A stretch of 64,000 nt of DNA, taken from the NCBI RefSeq assembly GCF_910592395.1, contig NC_088320.1:14694501-14758500 (forward strand), read 5' to 3'. Every line of letters begins with the position of its first letter. Position 1 is the stretch's first letter. A program made the translations under genes and the position numbers. A model generated the notes under the pieces. It made no database searches and was not told the DNA's origin. It saw only the letters and a program-made list of their open reading frames with translations. This document shows, piece after piece, positions 43,701 to 55,300 of the stretch. The DNA comes from Lineus longissimus. Lineage: Eukaryota > Nemertea > Pilidiophora > Heteronemertea > Lineidae.

Positions 43701-46700
43701 CTCCCTTTTTGATTATGATATAGGCCTACTCTGAGGACGCCATTAAGCCGGTTTTGATGCGTCTGTTTTGCATAGCCCTGTTACACCTAGCTTTTGTACA
43801 GGCGCCATGGTGTCTGCCAGTATATTTCTAATACTCTAGGTGTGATGTAAAGTTATGATTTTTAGCTTGATTGCAGTATATTGCGATTCTTTAACCCATA
43901 CTCGTAATCAATTTGGATAACGTTGCGTAGGAATTATTGCAATAACGTAACATCTTCCTGAAATCAATTGACATTAACAAAAACCTTCCCTTGTTTATTT
44001 TCAGGGTCACAGGCTGGTAAGGTTGAATCAGTAGACATCGCAACACCCGGCGGCCGCCAAGGGTTTCTTGTGCGAGGAGAAAAAGCAACTCTAACGGTTG
44101 TGTTCACTTCGTGTAAGTATAGTAGAAACGCCATCATCAAGAAATTCACCGGCTATTTGCCTCGACTGCGATGGTGGTTTCTTGGCACCACCCTTTTTAT
44201 GTATTGGTGCTATTCACGATGACGTCGCGTTGATTCCTGTGTTGTCTATTATTCACCGACACAATGCCATAAGGCCCACATCTTCTATTGCGTTTCACCA
44301 TTAAGAATATCTTTGCTGCCTCCACTAAAATGGGGCCGGTCCACTGTGCATCAACATCTACATTGGGGACTCTTTAATTCCTATCCAAATAAGCCATGCC
44401 ATAGGCCCTGAAAACAGAAACATCGATTTATTCTCTGTTACATACAATTGAATATGAACATTTATTACAGAAATATCATCTGAATTATTGTTTTTCATGA
44501 ATTTACATTTGACAAAATTAATGAAAATTTTGCGGACACTTTTTTTGGCCGAAAAGGGTCAAAATATTTATTTACAAGGTTATATGAGGTTTTCTTTGCA
44601 GAAATAGAAACTTCATGCAAAATTCCCCAACTTTTATATACATTGTAACCTTTTAGGACCATTAGAAATGATTTTTTTCTTTTTTAAAATTACCTTCCGA
44701 ACGTTTTAATTTTACCTGGGGAAATTTGACCGTTTAAGGGTTAATCCGGCGGTCTTATGGGCGATCGTATGACTTATGACACGTCTCTTTGCCAGTCACG
44801 TGTCACTTTTGGTTCTATACATTTAAAACATTTTTAGGCCCACCAACTAGTTATAAGTTTGAGAACCTTTCTTAGCATTTTGGAGATACCGTATACCTGT
44901 TACAAACACACACAAATAAATTCCTTGTCGTGAATTTTGACATGATATTTTGACACCTGCTAAAACTTGTACACAGACAAATTAATGTCATTTATAGCTT
45001 ATTTTCGCAATCAAATTTTTATACACGATGACATATGACTGATATCGACAGCGAGACAGCAACCCAGGGAAGGCTTGGATTGAGGTCTGTACGATATCCC
45101 GAGGCAAAATTGAAGTCCTGGTGTTTATTATGTTATGATTGAATTACGTGCGATATCAAGTGACGTCATCGATGTGTATGCAAATTTTTATTACCTAGTC
45201 AGAGAGCTTTTATTTTTAGATATTACCAGAGGTCGATGTAATCGAACTTAGGAGCTGGCAATGACAACTGGTAGACGAGGTTGACTGAACAGTGTAGCTC
45301 AAAACCTACAACTTATGATATCTTCTTAACTATTCAATCGTTTTCAATGCGATTTGCACAAGGTTGTCGCAAATGGTGTTGTCTGTATGATCATGATGAT
45401 TACAATTAAGTGCATTATTGTCTTCATTATTTAATCGCCAATTTACAAAAGGTCCAAAAAATACTTTTTTATTTCTTGAAAAACCCCACAAAAAAGCAAT
45501 GGTGTTGTAGTACAGCAAATAAGAAGACTTCCTGGTGTGTTTTCATGTTGATATCTGACACTAGTTCTGAAATAGCAGACTTTTTCTGGCTGAATATCAA
45601 CCTTGGATAATTCATTGTGGTGACTTCTGACACTGTCCCACTACACTGTAAGCTGAGAACATGGCTACCCTCCTAAGGAACTGGTCACACACAATTGTAT
45701 CCACATAACATAACATAATTATACACTACCAGCAAGATTTAACAAAGACTGTTCTTTATGATTTGTGCTAAAACACATCTATTCAACAGCCGTGGAAGTG
45801 TAATAAGTGACCAGTTGTCCAGTTCATCACGGTATCAATAACCCTAATAAAAGTATGCCCATGAATGGGATAATTATGTCCCTCCTTCAATGAATGAGGT
45901 TTGAATAATTGTTGTGCAATAATTGGAATACTAAAAGGTATAACCTATTAAAACTTGTCTTTGCTTGTTAACACATGACTCTACATATTGTAGTACATGG
46001 CACACTGCATGTTGAGGTGGTAAAAGTTTTGGCTCATTTCAAAGGTAAATAGAAATAGGCGTAGTATCCATTGCATGTTGACATCTTGCAGAAAATGCAG
46101 GATAGCTCGAAACCAAGATAAGATATCAACATGAAAACAGCCCAGAAAGTCTTAGTTCTTGCTGTTCTACAACTCTAGTGATTTTTTGGTGGAATCTTTC
46201 CTGAAAGTCATAGGTGTTGATATTGATATGAGCAAGACTGTACATGCGTTATCGAATTGTGTCACGCAATGATGATGGATACGATGGACCTTAAAACGAA
46301 TGTTGCCAGTTTCAACTTGTCGCATGTTCTACAGCGGTTTTATTGTTTTTAATATTCATTTTCAGACAGCCAGAGCAAGACTGCTGTTGGAATATTGAAG
46401 GGAAATGTGTCCGTCTGGGTACTTTTCACCCTCCCTAATCCGGACGCATGCACACAAGGAGTTACATGTCCAATGTCGAAAGGAACAAGATACACCTTTA
46501 AGACATCAGTAAACATATATCAGGAGTATCCACCTGTAAGTTTTTAAGCATCGCACAAAAACATCAGGGCATAGCGACATAAAGTATATCTGAATCATTT
46601 TCAAATAAATTCAAAGTTCTAAAAAAGCATACTAAACCACTATCATCTATCTATCATCTAGCATGGCAGTTTTGAAATTATTTTATGTACATTCACGAAT

Positions 46701-47785
46701 TAGTATTGAATTAGTATTGAAAACTTGTATCCCAAAATGAAGTTACCTAAATTGAAAAATGTAAATTGTAATTGAAAAAGGTAAATTGTAGCATGACGGT
46801 CGATATCACGAGGGTGCAGATTAACAGTTATGAAAAGGGACACGTTGTGGAACGATGACTTTTGGAAGTCTAGGGTCGCCACCTCCTTGGGGTCTGATGG
46901 ACCAGCGAATCGATGCTGGCCAATGACAATCGAGGTGGCTGATCACATGCAATCCAACTAGTCGGCCCTTTTAACAGCGTGTCCCTCCATCCAACACCAG
47001 AGGCGACTCAACAAATGTGGACTCCTTGTATCACCTATATGGTATGTGCAGCGGAGTTTTCAAAGAGATAACAGACTTCGATTTAATCTTCTCCGATCAT
47101 TCACTTGATCCAATCAACGGTGGTCTCTACTCACCAGATTCAAGAGCTAGTCCAGCACCCATCAATGTAAGCCTTGTCCAACTCCGAAGGGCTCAACAAC
47201 ATCAGTATCTGTGCTGGTGTGACCTGTGTCCGTTAGCAATTTCAAAGCATTAAATTTTATTAATAAGACCTGCTGATATTAATAAAACTGACTATCTGAT
47301 GCGTTGCAATGGTCGATTTCATCGCGAAATGCGAAAATAAATTAAGCGCGAAAATATTCAGGTTTATAACATGGGGTAATATGAATAAAGACTAGCAAAT
47401 GCTTTTACTCCGGTTTTGTACAGAAAGGCCTAGTGTAAATGTACATGGAGATTTAGATAAAAGCATTTGCTAGTCTTTATTCATATCACCCAATAGCTCT
47501 AATCGTTATTTGACTCGGAAGAACGATATGATTGACGCTGCTACAGTTTTGGGTTATGCATAATTAAGATTTAGTTTCAATGAATTGATATACTGTTAAG
47601 GTGTTAGAAAAGTGCCCGCACCCCCCCCCCCCCCCCCCCACCACAACCACATATTTCTAAAGGCCGCTGAATTGATATTGATTGGATCTTTCTCGTTTCA
47701 GATTCGTGTGGAGTTTCAATTGCAACTGAAGGACGACAGCTACAAGGATATTATATGCGTACGATTTCCAAGCGAAATAATGTAG
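40716..47785 (+). CDS. NPC2: NPC2-like ML-domain lipid-binding protein, 4 exons, 145 aa
   Basis: Exons: 40716-40791, 44005-44112, 46366-46535, 47702-47785; phases 1, 1, 0; all introns are GT-AG. The spliced CDS is 438 nt. It starts with a hydrophobic signal peptide (MKALIPVLLALVAFDSG), followed by DCG, the start of the mature ML domain. NPC2 is a secreted or lysosomal sterol carrier that passes cholesterol to NPC1. Cys25 and Cys137 should form the terminal disulfide, and Cys90-Cys96 (DACTQGVTC) the second. The middle pair of vertebrate NPC2 (SPCPxxPC) is missing, replaced by ATPGGRQGF. A sequon lies at Asn75. Length fits the family (about 150 aa). AATAAA is at 48254-48259. It lies inside the receptor array but is unrelated to it. 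NPC2 families are often expanded in invertebrates, so orthology is uncertain. Confidence 0.88.
40826..41545. repeat. Foldback repeat in NPC2 intron 1
   Basis: GTTGACCATAGGAGCC near 40826 and the complement of GGTGCGTATGGCCAA near 41530 form imperfect arms of about 70 bp. A further GTTGACCATAGGCACC copy lies near 41367. Confidence 0.45.
41720..41918. mobile_element. 199 bp hairpin MITE
   Basis: 29 bp terminal inverted repeats (41720-41748, 41890-41918) with about two mismatches, core TAAAGTGACTTAAAATGCA. Inside are a GTCCGCTTTGGTTAC and two GTAACCATAGCGGACAGT segments, also inverted. No target duplication is evident. It abuts the TTAA-bounded repeat. Confidence 0.6.
41918..42136. repeat. 219 bp TTAA-bounded direct repeat, left copy
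   Basis: Begins and ends with TTAA. Same length as 43528-43746, with only about three substitutions visible (for example GCCAAGAGCG against GCCAATAGCG). It flanks the Kolobok-like element like a terminal repeat but lacks TG...CA ends. Confidence 0.8.
42370..42522 (+). CDS. Short acidic ORF with PYMFEP motif (P2X7-like N-terminal piece)
   Basis: 50 codons, MASAYSSESESSEFEDVLVD, then NVEPYMFEPLISLD and an acidic end. An acidic leader followed by PYMFEP is reminiscent of invertebrate and fish proteins annotated as P2X7-receptor-like (intracellular cysteine-rich domain). The cysteine-rich domain itself is absent. The match is from memory of the motif and is tentative. Confidence 0.4.
   Translation: MASAYSSESESSEFEDVLVDTEGYLNVEPYMFEPLISLDHNESDHSDESD
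42921..43226 (-). CDS. THAP-domain protein, 101 aa
   Basis: A complete C2CH THAP zinc finger: Cys4, Cys9, Cys59 and His62 as ligands, with Trp40, the LCSDHF block, and AVPT at 88-91 closing the domain. THAP domains bind DNA and occur in transposases (P element, Kolobok) and host regulators. The ORF ends soon after the domain with no coiled coil or catalytic region. It lies within the TTAA-flanked element, so it is probably the DNA-binding part of a transposase. Confidence 0.75.
   Translation of the reverse strand: MVYCVAPNCVKDSTKNNRMTDGTHFHEFPKSVERERRKLWIRRCKRLECWKPGPSAKLCSDHFINTDYHMKPDICIQLNIKCHLLKTAVPTMSIAFNARGC
43528..43746. repeat. 219 bp TTAA-bounded direct repeat, right copy
   Basis: Partner of 41918-42136; ends GACGCCATTAA before unique intron sequence. 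Confidence 0.8.
44113..46365 (+). other. NPC2 intron 2
   Basis: Mostly unique sequence. Segments near 45530-45600 and 46080-46160 are partly inverse of each other (TTTTCATGTTGATATCT). No gene seen. Confidence 0.55.
46536..47701 (+). other. NPC2 intron 3
   Basis: From about 46665 it is the parent of the copy at 20346. It contains a 118 bp MITE (47374-47491) and a C homopolymer near 47622-47638 before the branch and acceptor region. Confidence 0.65.
47374..47491. mobile_element. 118 bp hairpin MITE with empty paralogous site
   Basis: 34 bp arms (47374-47407, 47458-47491), core AATAAAGACTAGCAAATGC and its complement. The paralogous position near 20971 (TTTATAACAATATCTC) lacks it, giving an empty site for reference. 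Confidence 0.75.
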
Positions 47786-49226
47786 CACATCAACACTATT
47801 ATACAAAAGCTTCGAGATCATCTCAAACTAAATTCAACCCACTAGCTGGAATTGTCTGACAGTGCTCACCACAATATTACATTTGATTTGTCGTTTTCCG
47901 TGTGTGAATTCACTGCATAACTCCTGAGGAAGAAAACCTTTACTGCAAGGCATTTAAATAGATCGAAAAACTCTGCATTTTGATTATCACTAAACTGAGT
48001 TTGATGGAACAATTAACAATCCAGTCTTGGCACCCTGTTTGAACATTTCAGCTGCTCTGTTAATTTAGGTCAAACGATGTCTTAACATCCTTTCCGGCAT
48101 AGAAGCTTAAGTTGTACAATGGTTCATGGCCAGTCATATGATAAGGCTAGACATGCCAATGTTTTAGTCCTAGGGAAACGGCGCCTTAGAAAATCGTTAG
48201 TTTAGTTTGATGTTCCTGTTAGCATATACCATAGCATAGTAAAGAAGATAGTGAATAAAACATGGTATGCTTCTAATTTGTGTGTTAATTTATTCAACTC
48301 CTAAGTGATTCCGCGATACTGTCGAGTTTGCCTAACACCAAATAAGTGAGCTTTTTATACACCAGTCATCTTTTTGTACAACATTTTAATACATCTGTTT
48401 GTAGACAAACATTTGCCTTACAGTTTGGGTTCCCACTGTGTTTCAATATCAGTTTGTTCACATTATTAATCATGGTCCTGATCAGCAGGTGGCGGCAGAC
48501 GAAACCGCTCTTAGAATATCGAGGTAACATCAAATATGCACAGGTGGCATGGCTTGTTTTGGGTACTTGTGTCCGTTTTAAAAGCGTAACGCCAGTGCAC
48601 AAACAGCACTATCTATTTGCATTAATAGTCACACCGAATACCAACAGGTGGCAGGGCGGACGAATATCATACTGCGCCAAAACATTTTCGAAAATCGCCG
48701 TCGTATAATAGAGGGAGAAAATTTTTTTCCGCGAGATGCATGTCTTGCATTCAAAAACATGTTGTCATCATGTTTCATATTATGTTTTCTTTTCAAGTAT
48801 GACCTTATGTCGAGCTTTCTCGTACGGCATAACATAGGGTTCATGTCAACACACTCTAATTAGCAGGACAATACTGTTGGTAAAATAAGTAACCTTAAAT
48901 TATTAGAATCATTATTACTACACACAGCGAAATGGATAATAAATAGTAGAAAGCGGAAACTGAAAATGCCAAACGCTAAAAATCAGTGAAATTACAGAGT
49001 ATTATATAACGCAGATTAATGACTGCATAGTATTTTAGCCCTTCAATCATTGAAATCAAATATCGGCGCAATGCACTTATACTAGACTGTGAAATGATGC
49101 TATTCGAGGGACGATAACCCCATGATTAAATGAGCCGAACAGTCTTGTCGACCGACAATTCTCACTTGGAAACTACGGTATGCTTGCATGTGCACAACAG
49201 CTATGCACGTTGAACTACTGCGCATC
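47786..49226. other. NPC2 3' flank
   Basis: The AATAAA at 48254-48259 is the first plausible poly(A) signal. An ORF at 48346-48708 is open here and longer at 21787-22275 in the copy, on both strands; no family is recognised. Two CTCF-like motifs lie at 48482-48495 and 48641-48654. Confidence 0.5.
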
Positions 49227-50160
49227 CATGTTTAACGTGGGACAATGAAATTGTGTAATATGCCCTCCCCCCCGAGCCAACAGCCTCCAAGCCTCCGCAC
49301 ACACAAAGTTTTATTCGTTGATTTCGTTGAATTTATTTGTCGAGTGAGAAATACTTGATGTTAACTTGATGATCCAAATTGTATTAGTATGTGGGATGAC
49401 ATACCTGGCTTTCATGCGGCGAACATTTGTATTATGTCTTGCTGACAACATATCAGTCGCATATATCTTGCTGACAAATAGAAGTGAGTAAAGAACACAA
49501 ACCCCAATGGAACCGACTTCATCAACGTGTTGATTATCATTGGAAACAGCGCGTTAAACCACCACCACTTACTTATACCGAAGTTCTCTCAGCCGTCTAT
49601 TCATTTTTCATCCAGTCGGCCAATTTCCTATTCCAAACAAAACTCTCTGTAATTTTCTCACATCGGTTTCCAAATGAGACTCTCCGTGAATCACCTCAAA
49701 TTACGTCACAATTTTCCCCCTTATTCAATAATGATCGACGTCAACACCTCCATGATGGTGAACTCGAACTCATTTTAGCAATCGGACTACCACTGCAGAG
49801 AACCACAGAATATGGATTGAAACGCAGCATAACGCTCTTCGTCAACCTATCAGTCAATGGAACACAAGATAAGAACAGTGTGAAAAGAGAACATTATTTC
49901 TGCAAACCTATTCAAAAAGTTTCGATTCAATCACACCAGATGCGTAGCTTTAAAAGCAAATATCCACCTTGCAACTGGAGAAATTACTTTATTATCGGTC
50001 TTTTGTTCGGTTTTGGTGACAAGCCATTTCACACTTCAATTAGGCCACCTAATGAACTCTATTATTCTCTTCTAATTTATCAACGTGCTTTGACGCCGGC
50101 AGCTATATAGGTCTAATGATGTGAGCTAGGGGGTATTTACGGACATTTCAATGCCATATT
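49227..50160. repeat. Array spacer, least interrupted copy
   Basis: Marks the return of array DNA after NPC2. It holds the longest spacer ORF, 49484-50110, described separately. Confidence 0.55.
49484..50110 (+). other. 208-codon open frame in the spacer, uncertain gene
   Basis: Starts MSKEHKPQWNRLHQRVDYHW and includes EVLSAVYSFFIQSANFLF and HLHDGELELILAIGLPLQRT. Parts of the same frame stay open in other units (18707-18934, 37727-37945), but those have stops, for example TAG where this copy has TTG after TEYG. No signal peptide or known domain is seen. It is either a decayed gene that is still open here or a chance frame. Confidence 0.3.
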
Positions 50161-50164
50161 TATT

Positions 50165-50400
50165 TTTGGTTGCATTCAAACACCTTCTCCAATGCCTTAT
50201 AAACCGACGACCCGTTGCACAGTACATGTAGATGAAAAACATGACAAAGCTGTTTCAATTGCTCAAAAAGTATGAAATATTGAGAATACCAAAATTGGTC
50301 TAGTCGATATCGAGACTTGAAGAGGATGGAATTAGTCCACGTATTTGTGACATCTCGCCTGGGAGATGAAAAATCAATGCCTCTGTGACAGCCGGGTTGC
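50165..50400 (-). pseudogene. Receptor TM6-TM7 remnant
   Basis: Shorter and more eroded than the others, with an insertion of ACATGTAG near 50224. The adjoining minisatellite is reduced to about one unit. Confidence 0.55.
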
Positions 50401-50584
50401 TTACATGTATATCATTGAGGAGCCGTGTTGCTTCATAGAGATGTTATGATGTTTTATTTTTCTAATACCGGGAAATTGTATTGATGATGGTCTATTTTAT
50501 TCTTATTGTCCAGATACCACATGCTATGGCTAAATTGTGAGAGAAAAGCATTTGTTTTCTGACATTCTACTCCCAAACCAAATA

Positions 50585-51882
50585 TCAGTTTTGGTTACAT
50601 TTGAATACCTTTCCCAAGGCTTGTCTAAACCGTCGTCCCAATGCACAGTAGATGAAGAAATTGAAAAAACTGTTCAAATTGCTCAGAAAGTAGGAAATAT
50701 TCATAACGCCAAAATAAGCATTACTGTCGATAGTGGCAGGGAAGCGCGGTGGCGCAATGGCAGAGAGCCGGTCTCATAACCGGAAGGTCTTGGGTTCGAT
50801 TCCCGGCTGAGTCGCCACTTAGAAACTTTCTACTGGTCGAGTTCAATTGAGCGCTCAGTAGCTGCTCATTGAAACCCCAGATTGATTTCTGTGGAGACCG
50901 GGATGATAATAATGTAGTCCCAAAAGCGCATTGAGCAGGGAACCTGGAAATGCGCTATATAAGAACTCATATATTATTATTATTATTATCATATATCGAG
51001 ACCTGAATAGGATTTAATTAATCCAAGTACTTGGGAAAGCCCGCCCGGGAGTTCTAGAATTATAAATATCACCACCACTGTGACCACTCTATGCGTAACC
51101 ATCTTAATCAGTTTGTCTCGCTCTGCGTCTTTCTTGGTGAGATGTCTAGTAGTCGCCTGATTTAGGCTCAATGATATCAAACGAGTTAAGATTATAAGGC
51201 TCGTTATTGGTATCAATGAATTAATAATGATATGAATGACACTTATGTAGGTGATGTGGAAGTAATAGTTAAAGTACAAAGCTGTGTACTTCCACCAGGG
51301 TAGGATCATACGTGAGCAAGGGTCGTAAAGAAATGTCACCTCGTACGAGAGGAACAGGGGTATTCGATACAAGAAGGCGCCAAAACAGATTGCGGATAGC
51401 GAAATGTAGGCACTCCTCTTTGTGCATAAAGCTGCCGCCAACAGTGGCCTGCAGACTGCAATGAATCGATCAGTGGCAACACAAAAAGTGATATAGATGG
51501 ATGCAGTCTTTGAAAAGAATATCAGTGTGCGGAGATAACTGTATGCGTGCGCATGCAACAAAATATACTCGAACCAAAAACCCGTATAGTTATACAGGGC
51601 CTGCATTGATTCACCAAATACTTGCGAAATCAAGACTAAACCATCGGTTACTGCTAAACCTTGTAGCAGCACCGAAGTTGATGTGTATGGCCGCTCATGT
51701 CCTATACCAATAATTGCAAGTATATTTGCTGGAAAGCCAATTACTGCCATGATTAATGCCAATGGCACATTAACTGTGAAAACCGCAAAATCATAGAAAC
51801 CAATCAAAGGCAGTATTCGATACAAACAGGTTCCATTCTCTCAGTATATAGTGAAAATAATGGTCGCGTTTGTTGTCGCCAT
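50585..51882 (-). pseudogene. Receptor pseudogene: nonsense at codon 14 and SINE insertion, type I
   Basis: Reads MATTNATIIFTIY and then TGA where relatives have an Arg codon (SRENG). The rest of the body is open from 51825 to 50989 and very close to 60547-61581. A 263 bp SINE at 50733-50995 then splits the sequence just before TM7; the last 50 codons follow at 50585-50732. Upstream, the CRE has one change (52338-52345) and the TATA-like site is mutated. Confidence 0.85.
50733..50995 (+). mobile_element. tRNA-derived SINE
   Basis: The head has box A (TGGCGCAATGG) and box B (GGTTCGATTCC), and resembles tRNA-Met with CAT at the anticodon position (GGTCTCATAACCGG). The body ends GAAATGCGCTATATAAG and a TATTATTATT tail. 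The insertion point is exact by comparison with 17161-17185 (CTGTCGATATCGAG). Any target duplication is at most a few bases (ATA). Confidence 0.85.
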
Positions 51883-51939
51883 CGCAGTTGGTTTAACCGT
51901 CAAATCTACGAGCATGAAATAGATAATTTTGTAACATCT

Positions 51940-52160
51940 AGTTCACCAGTTGGCATCCCTGGATAACGAAGCTCTTTGTTACACGATAGACCAATTTTCT
52001 GGTCGTTACTGCGACATGCTTATCACTCTGTTGTGTATAAACGGCGAATAACACCAAGTTATAGAACCAAATCAAGCGTTATATCGGATACAAACATAGT
52101 CCAAGCTTTATCAATGTGCTAAAAAGAGTGGCCTCGCCAGTTCTCACCATTGTAAATGTT
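51940..52160 (-). pseudogene. Duplicated receptor 5' end
   Basis: Eroded copy: CATCCCTGGATAACG, with several further changes; no long frame. Confidence 0.5.
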
Positions 52161-52337
52161 TCTACCTAAAATTCTACGAGCGAATCATCACATTTTTATC
52201 GAAAAATTGCTACTAGCTTTGGCTGTTTCCATCAGGCATTTTGACAGGTGGCTGTCTGGATAAAGAAGCTCTCGGTTCAAGTCAAAATTGATGAACTAAT
52301 CTTCTGGTCGATGCTGCGTATCACTGCCTTGTCGAGG

Positions 52338-52345
52338 TGACGTCT
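52338..52345. promoter_or_regulatory. Degraded CRE-type octamer (TGACGTCT)
   Basis: One base off the palindrome, 456 bp before the start of the receptor pseudogene. A 3.16 kb element begins 9 bp further on. Confidence 0.5.
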
Positions 52346-52353
52346 TGATCCAG

Positions 52354-55300
52354 AAGTATTAAGGTAGCAGGAAGGGTTGGGCGTTTGTGGTTTCTGAGTC
52401 TGAGGGGGTTGGCGTCTGTTGACTGTGCTTTAAGAGAGACTAGGCATGGCGCCAGTCTCTCTTAAAGCACAGTCAACAGGCATTTGGTCTCAGTATTTGG
52501 GTTTTGATTGCCATGACTGTACCCCTGTAAAAGTCAGAGGAGGAGAAGTTTGGAATGATGAAAGCATTGAAGAAGAAGAAATGTTATTATTGAGGAAAGC
52601 AAAATTTATTATGAGACTAGAAGGCAGTGTCCTGACTTGATTATTTTGAAAATGGCGGTCTGAACACATTAAAAGGTGGAACATGGCATTTTATCGACTT
52701 TGAAGTGTTCCGCAGTTAAAGGGAGACTATAGGCAGCAGCTAGGTAGGCAAGATAAAGTCATACAAATTTGCCAATAGGGGTCAGTCATATCTCTAGGCA
52801 TGGCGCCAGTCTCTCTTAAAGCACAGTCAACAGGCATTTGGTCTTAGTATTTGGGTAAGTACAGAATCAAGGCAGCTCAGAGAGCAATGATTGAACGATG
52901 CTGTGGACAAGTCCAAGGATACTGCATCAGTCACGACCAACTTCTCATCAGAAAGCGTCACCACCAGCATATTCAATGTTTAGTTCCAACCTGTACCAGT
53001 CCAATGCACGCCTGTCATGGTCAGCAGTGGTCAGCTTAGCGCGATATGGAACATTCTTCCGAAACTCAAGCGAGGGAAGTCTGCTCATTAGCCTATCTCG
53101 CGCACTGCTCCTTCTTGTCAAACATCGTAGTGAAATCGTGGTACAGTGGGGCGTCCTCGAGGATTGCAGCTGGTCGGACAGACGTGAGGTGGAATGTGGG
53201 CGGCTGCACTTCTTCGTTGATGTGCGATGGCAGATAGCACAGTTGTTGCGTTGCATGACAGCTGAAAGTGAATGTGATATCATAGAACTGAGGCGTTTGC
53301 AATGAGACTATAGGCGAAGTAGAAGCAAGGAGTGAAATGGGCCATCTTCCAGTGACTAATATACAGAGTAAGGGCACTGGGTGTTGTTAGATTCAGCATT
53401 GAATGTATTCCTCGTACAAGCGTGAATAGTGTGGACATACAGTGAGAGGTGAGAGACCCCTATTGTCAGTATTGACTACTTCTTGTAACTTTATCTTGGA
53501 TATTATATTAGTATTGAACTTCTAGCCATGGAATATGAAGAAATTGAAGTTGTACTTGTAGGCATGGAATATGAAAAATTATTCAACGGTGAAAGACATT
53601 ATTCCATGAGGCTTTGCCGTGATCGCAAAGGACGCGACGTGATTGGTTCACATGCTAATGAGGTATGATAATGATAATTACCTCTATAATGCTACTTGGA
53701 TAGCGACTGTGTCATTGACTGCAACAGTGGTCAATGTCAATGTGTGCCTGTAATGTCAATGAAGTATGATGAGGTGATGACGATAGTGCAATTATTAAAT
53801 ATTGGCAAGAGATCATACTGCAACATAGGTCTTGTTTTTGACAGATGACTGTGCGACATTCCCATTGGGTCTTGTTAGAGTCAGCGCTGCATGTATTCCT
53901 TGTACAAGCTTGAATAGTTGTGACGGACTTTGAGGGGTGAGAGACCCCTATCGGCTACTTCGTCTAACTTTATCTTGCCTACCTAGCTGCTAGCAATAGT
54001 GCCCCTTTATCAAGACTGAAACCCACTGTGCGGGGCTAAGAAATTACCTTTATAATCCTAGTTGGATAACCACTGTGTAGATGATTTGAAGAGTGCTCTG
54101 TGGATGTGTGCCTGTAATGTCAATGAAAGTATGATGAGGTGATGATGATAGTGGAATGACGAAATATTGGAAAGAGATCTATTCCTAGAAGAACATATGT
54201 CCTGTTTTGACTAGGTGGCGCATTTTAGAATCAGCAGTGAGCACTGTGTGTAACATGGTGGAGGCAGCGGAGATAATAACTGTGTCGAAAGTATTGTTAT
54301 AGGGCCTTCCCTAGGCCCATGGGGTTAAATTTACAATCCACGATTGAAAAGACGTAGTTTGATCGCATTCAACTATAAATCCATTGAACAGTTGTGTTCC
54401 TTTAGTCAACCGATGACCTTTTGTTGGGCCATGATCGGGGATTGTAAACTGTAAATGTATTATGGACTGGGAGACGGGGGAAACACAAGTGAAACTGAAA
54501 TAGACCAAAACAAGTGATTTTGGGGCTTTGGTTTAGACGCATGCCCCACATGCGCTATGCGGGATTATACGGTTCATGTGAACTTGTTGACATCCACATG
54601 ATCTAGTGCTGTTATTGGTCATGGTACATGGTAGGCCTAATCATCATGGCTATATGTTTCAGGAAAAGCTCGGAGTAAAATGAACTGCCGATGAATAATG
54701 ATGTTGTTCATGTTTAGGCCTACCATGTTTACTAGTACATAGCCATAGGGTATGCACTGGCCAGTGCACTTTCTGCACGTCGTCATGGCCATGTACGTGA
54801 TACCTTGCATATTTTGTTTTTTGATTGCGCATGCTTTTTGGGCAAAATCACTTGTACCAACACTAATGAATAATGTCTTCTTATCCCTATGACTCCATAC
54901 ACAGTGAGGGCATTGTCCCATTCCCATCAAATGGTAACTTATTGTACCGTATTAGGGTGGAAGTTGGGGAGCAGATACCTACCGTTGCACGCCTGTCATA
55001 ATCAGCAGTGATGAGCTTAGCGCGATATGGAACATTCTTCAGAAACTCAAGCGAGGGAAGTCTGCTCATTAGCATATCTCGCGCACTGCTCCTTCTTGTC
55101 AAACATCGTAGTGAAATCGTAATGGAAAACGTCTGGCTTTGCGCCAGACGTTGAGACTAATAAGTGAAGACCTAATAGGTAAAGAACTTCTACTTGCGCG
55201 AGACTGCTCTGATAAAATTATCATTGCAGAGACTACGGTGACGTACACATATATTTTTTACAATCAAAAATGCCCTCAAAAGACGACATGGAATGATTAT

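Larger units (their letters stand above)
40792..44004 (+). other. NPC2 intron 1
   Basis: Hosts a foldback pair (40826-40900 against 41480-41545, sharing TCCTTCAAAxTGAAGTGAAT), a hairpin element (41720-41918), two TTAA-bounded direct repeats and a Kolobok-like transposon. Confidence 0.7.

Noticed and set aside
41918-43746. An LTR retrotransposon
   Set aside because: The direct repeats suggest LTRs, but they lack TG...CA ends, no primer-binding site or polymerase is present, and the inside has its own inverted ends and TTAA.
50742-50818. A tRNA-Met gene
   Set aside because: Box A, box B and a CAT anticodon position are present, but the acceptor stem does not pair and a SINE body and tail follow directly.
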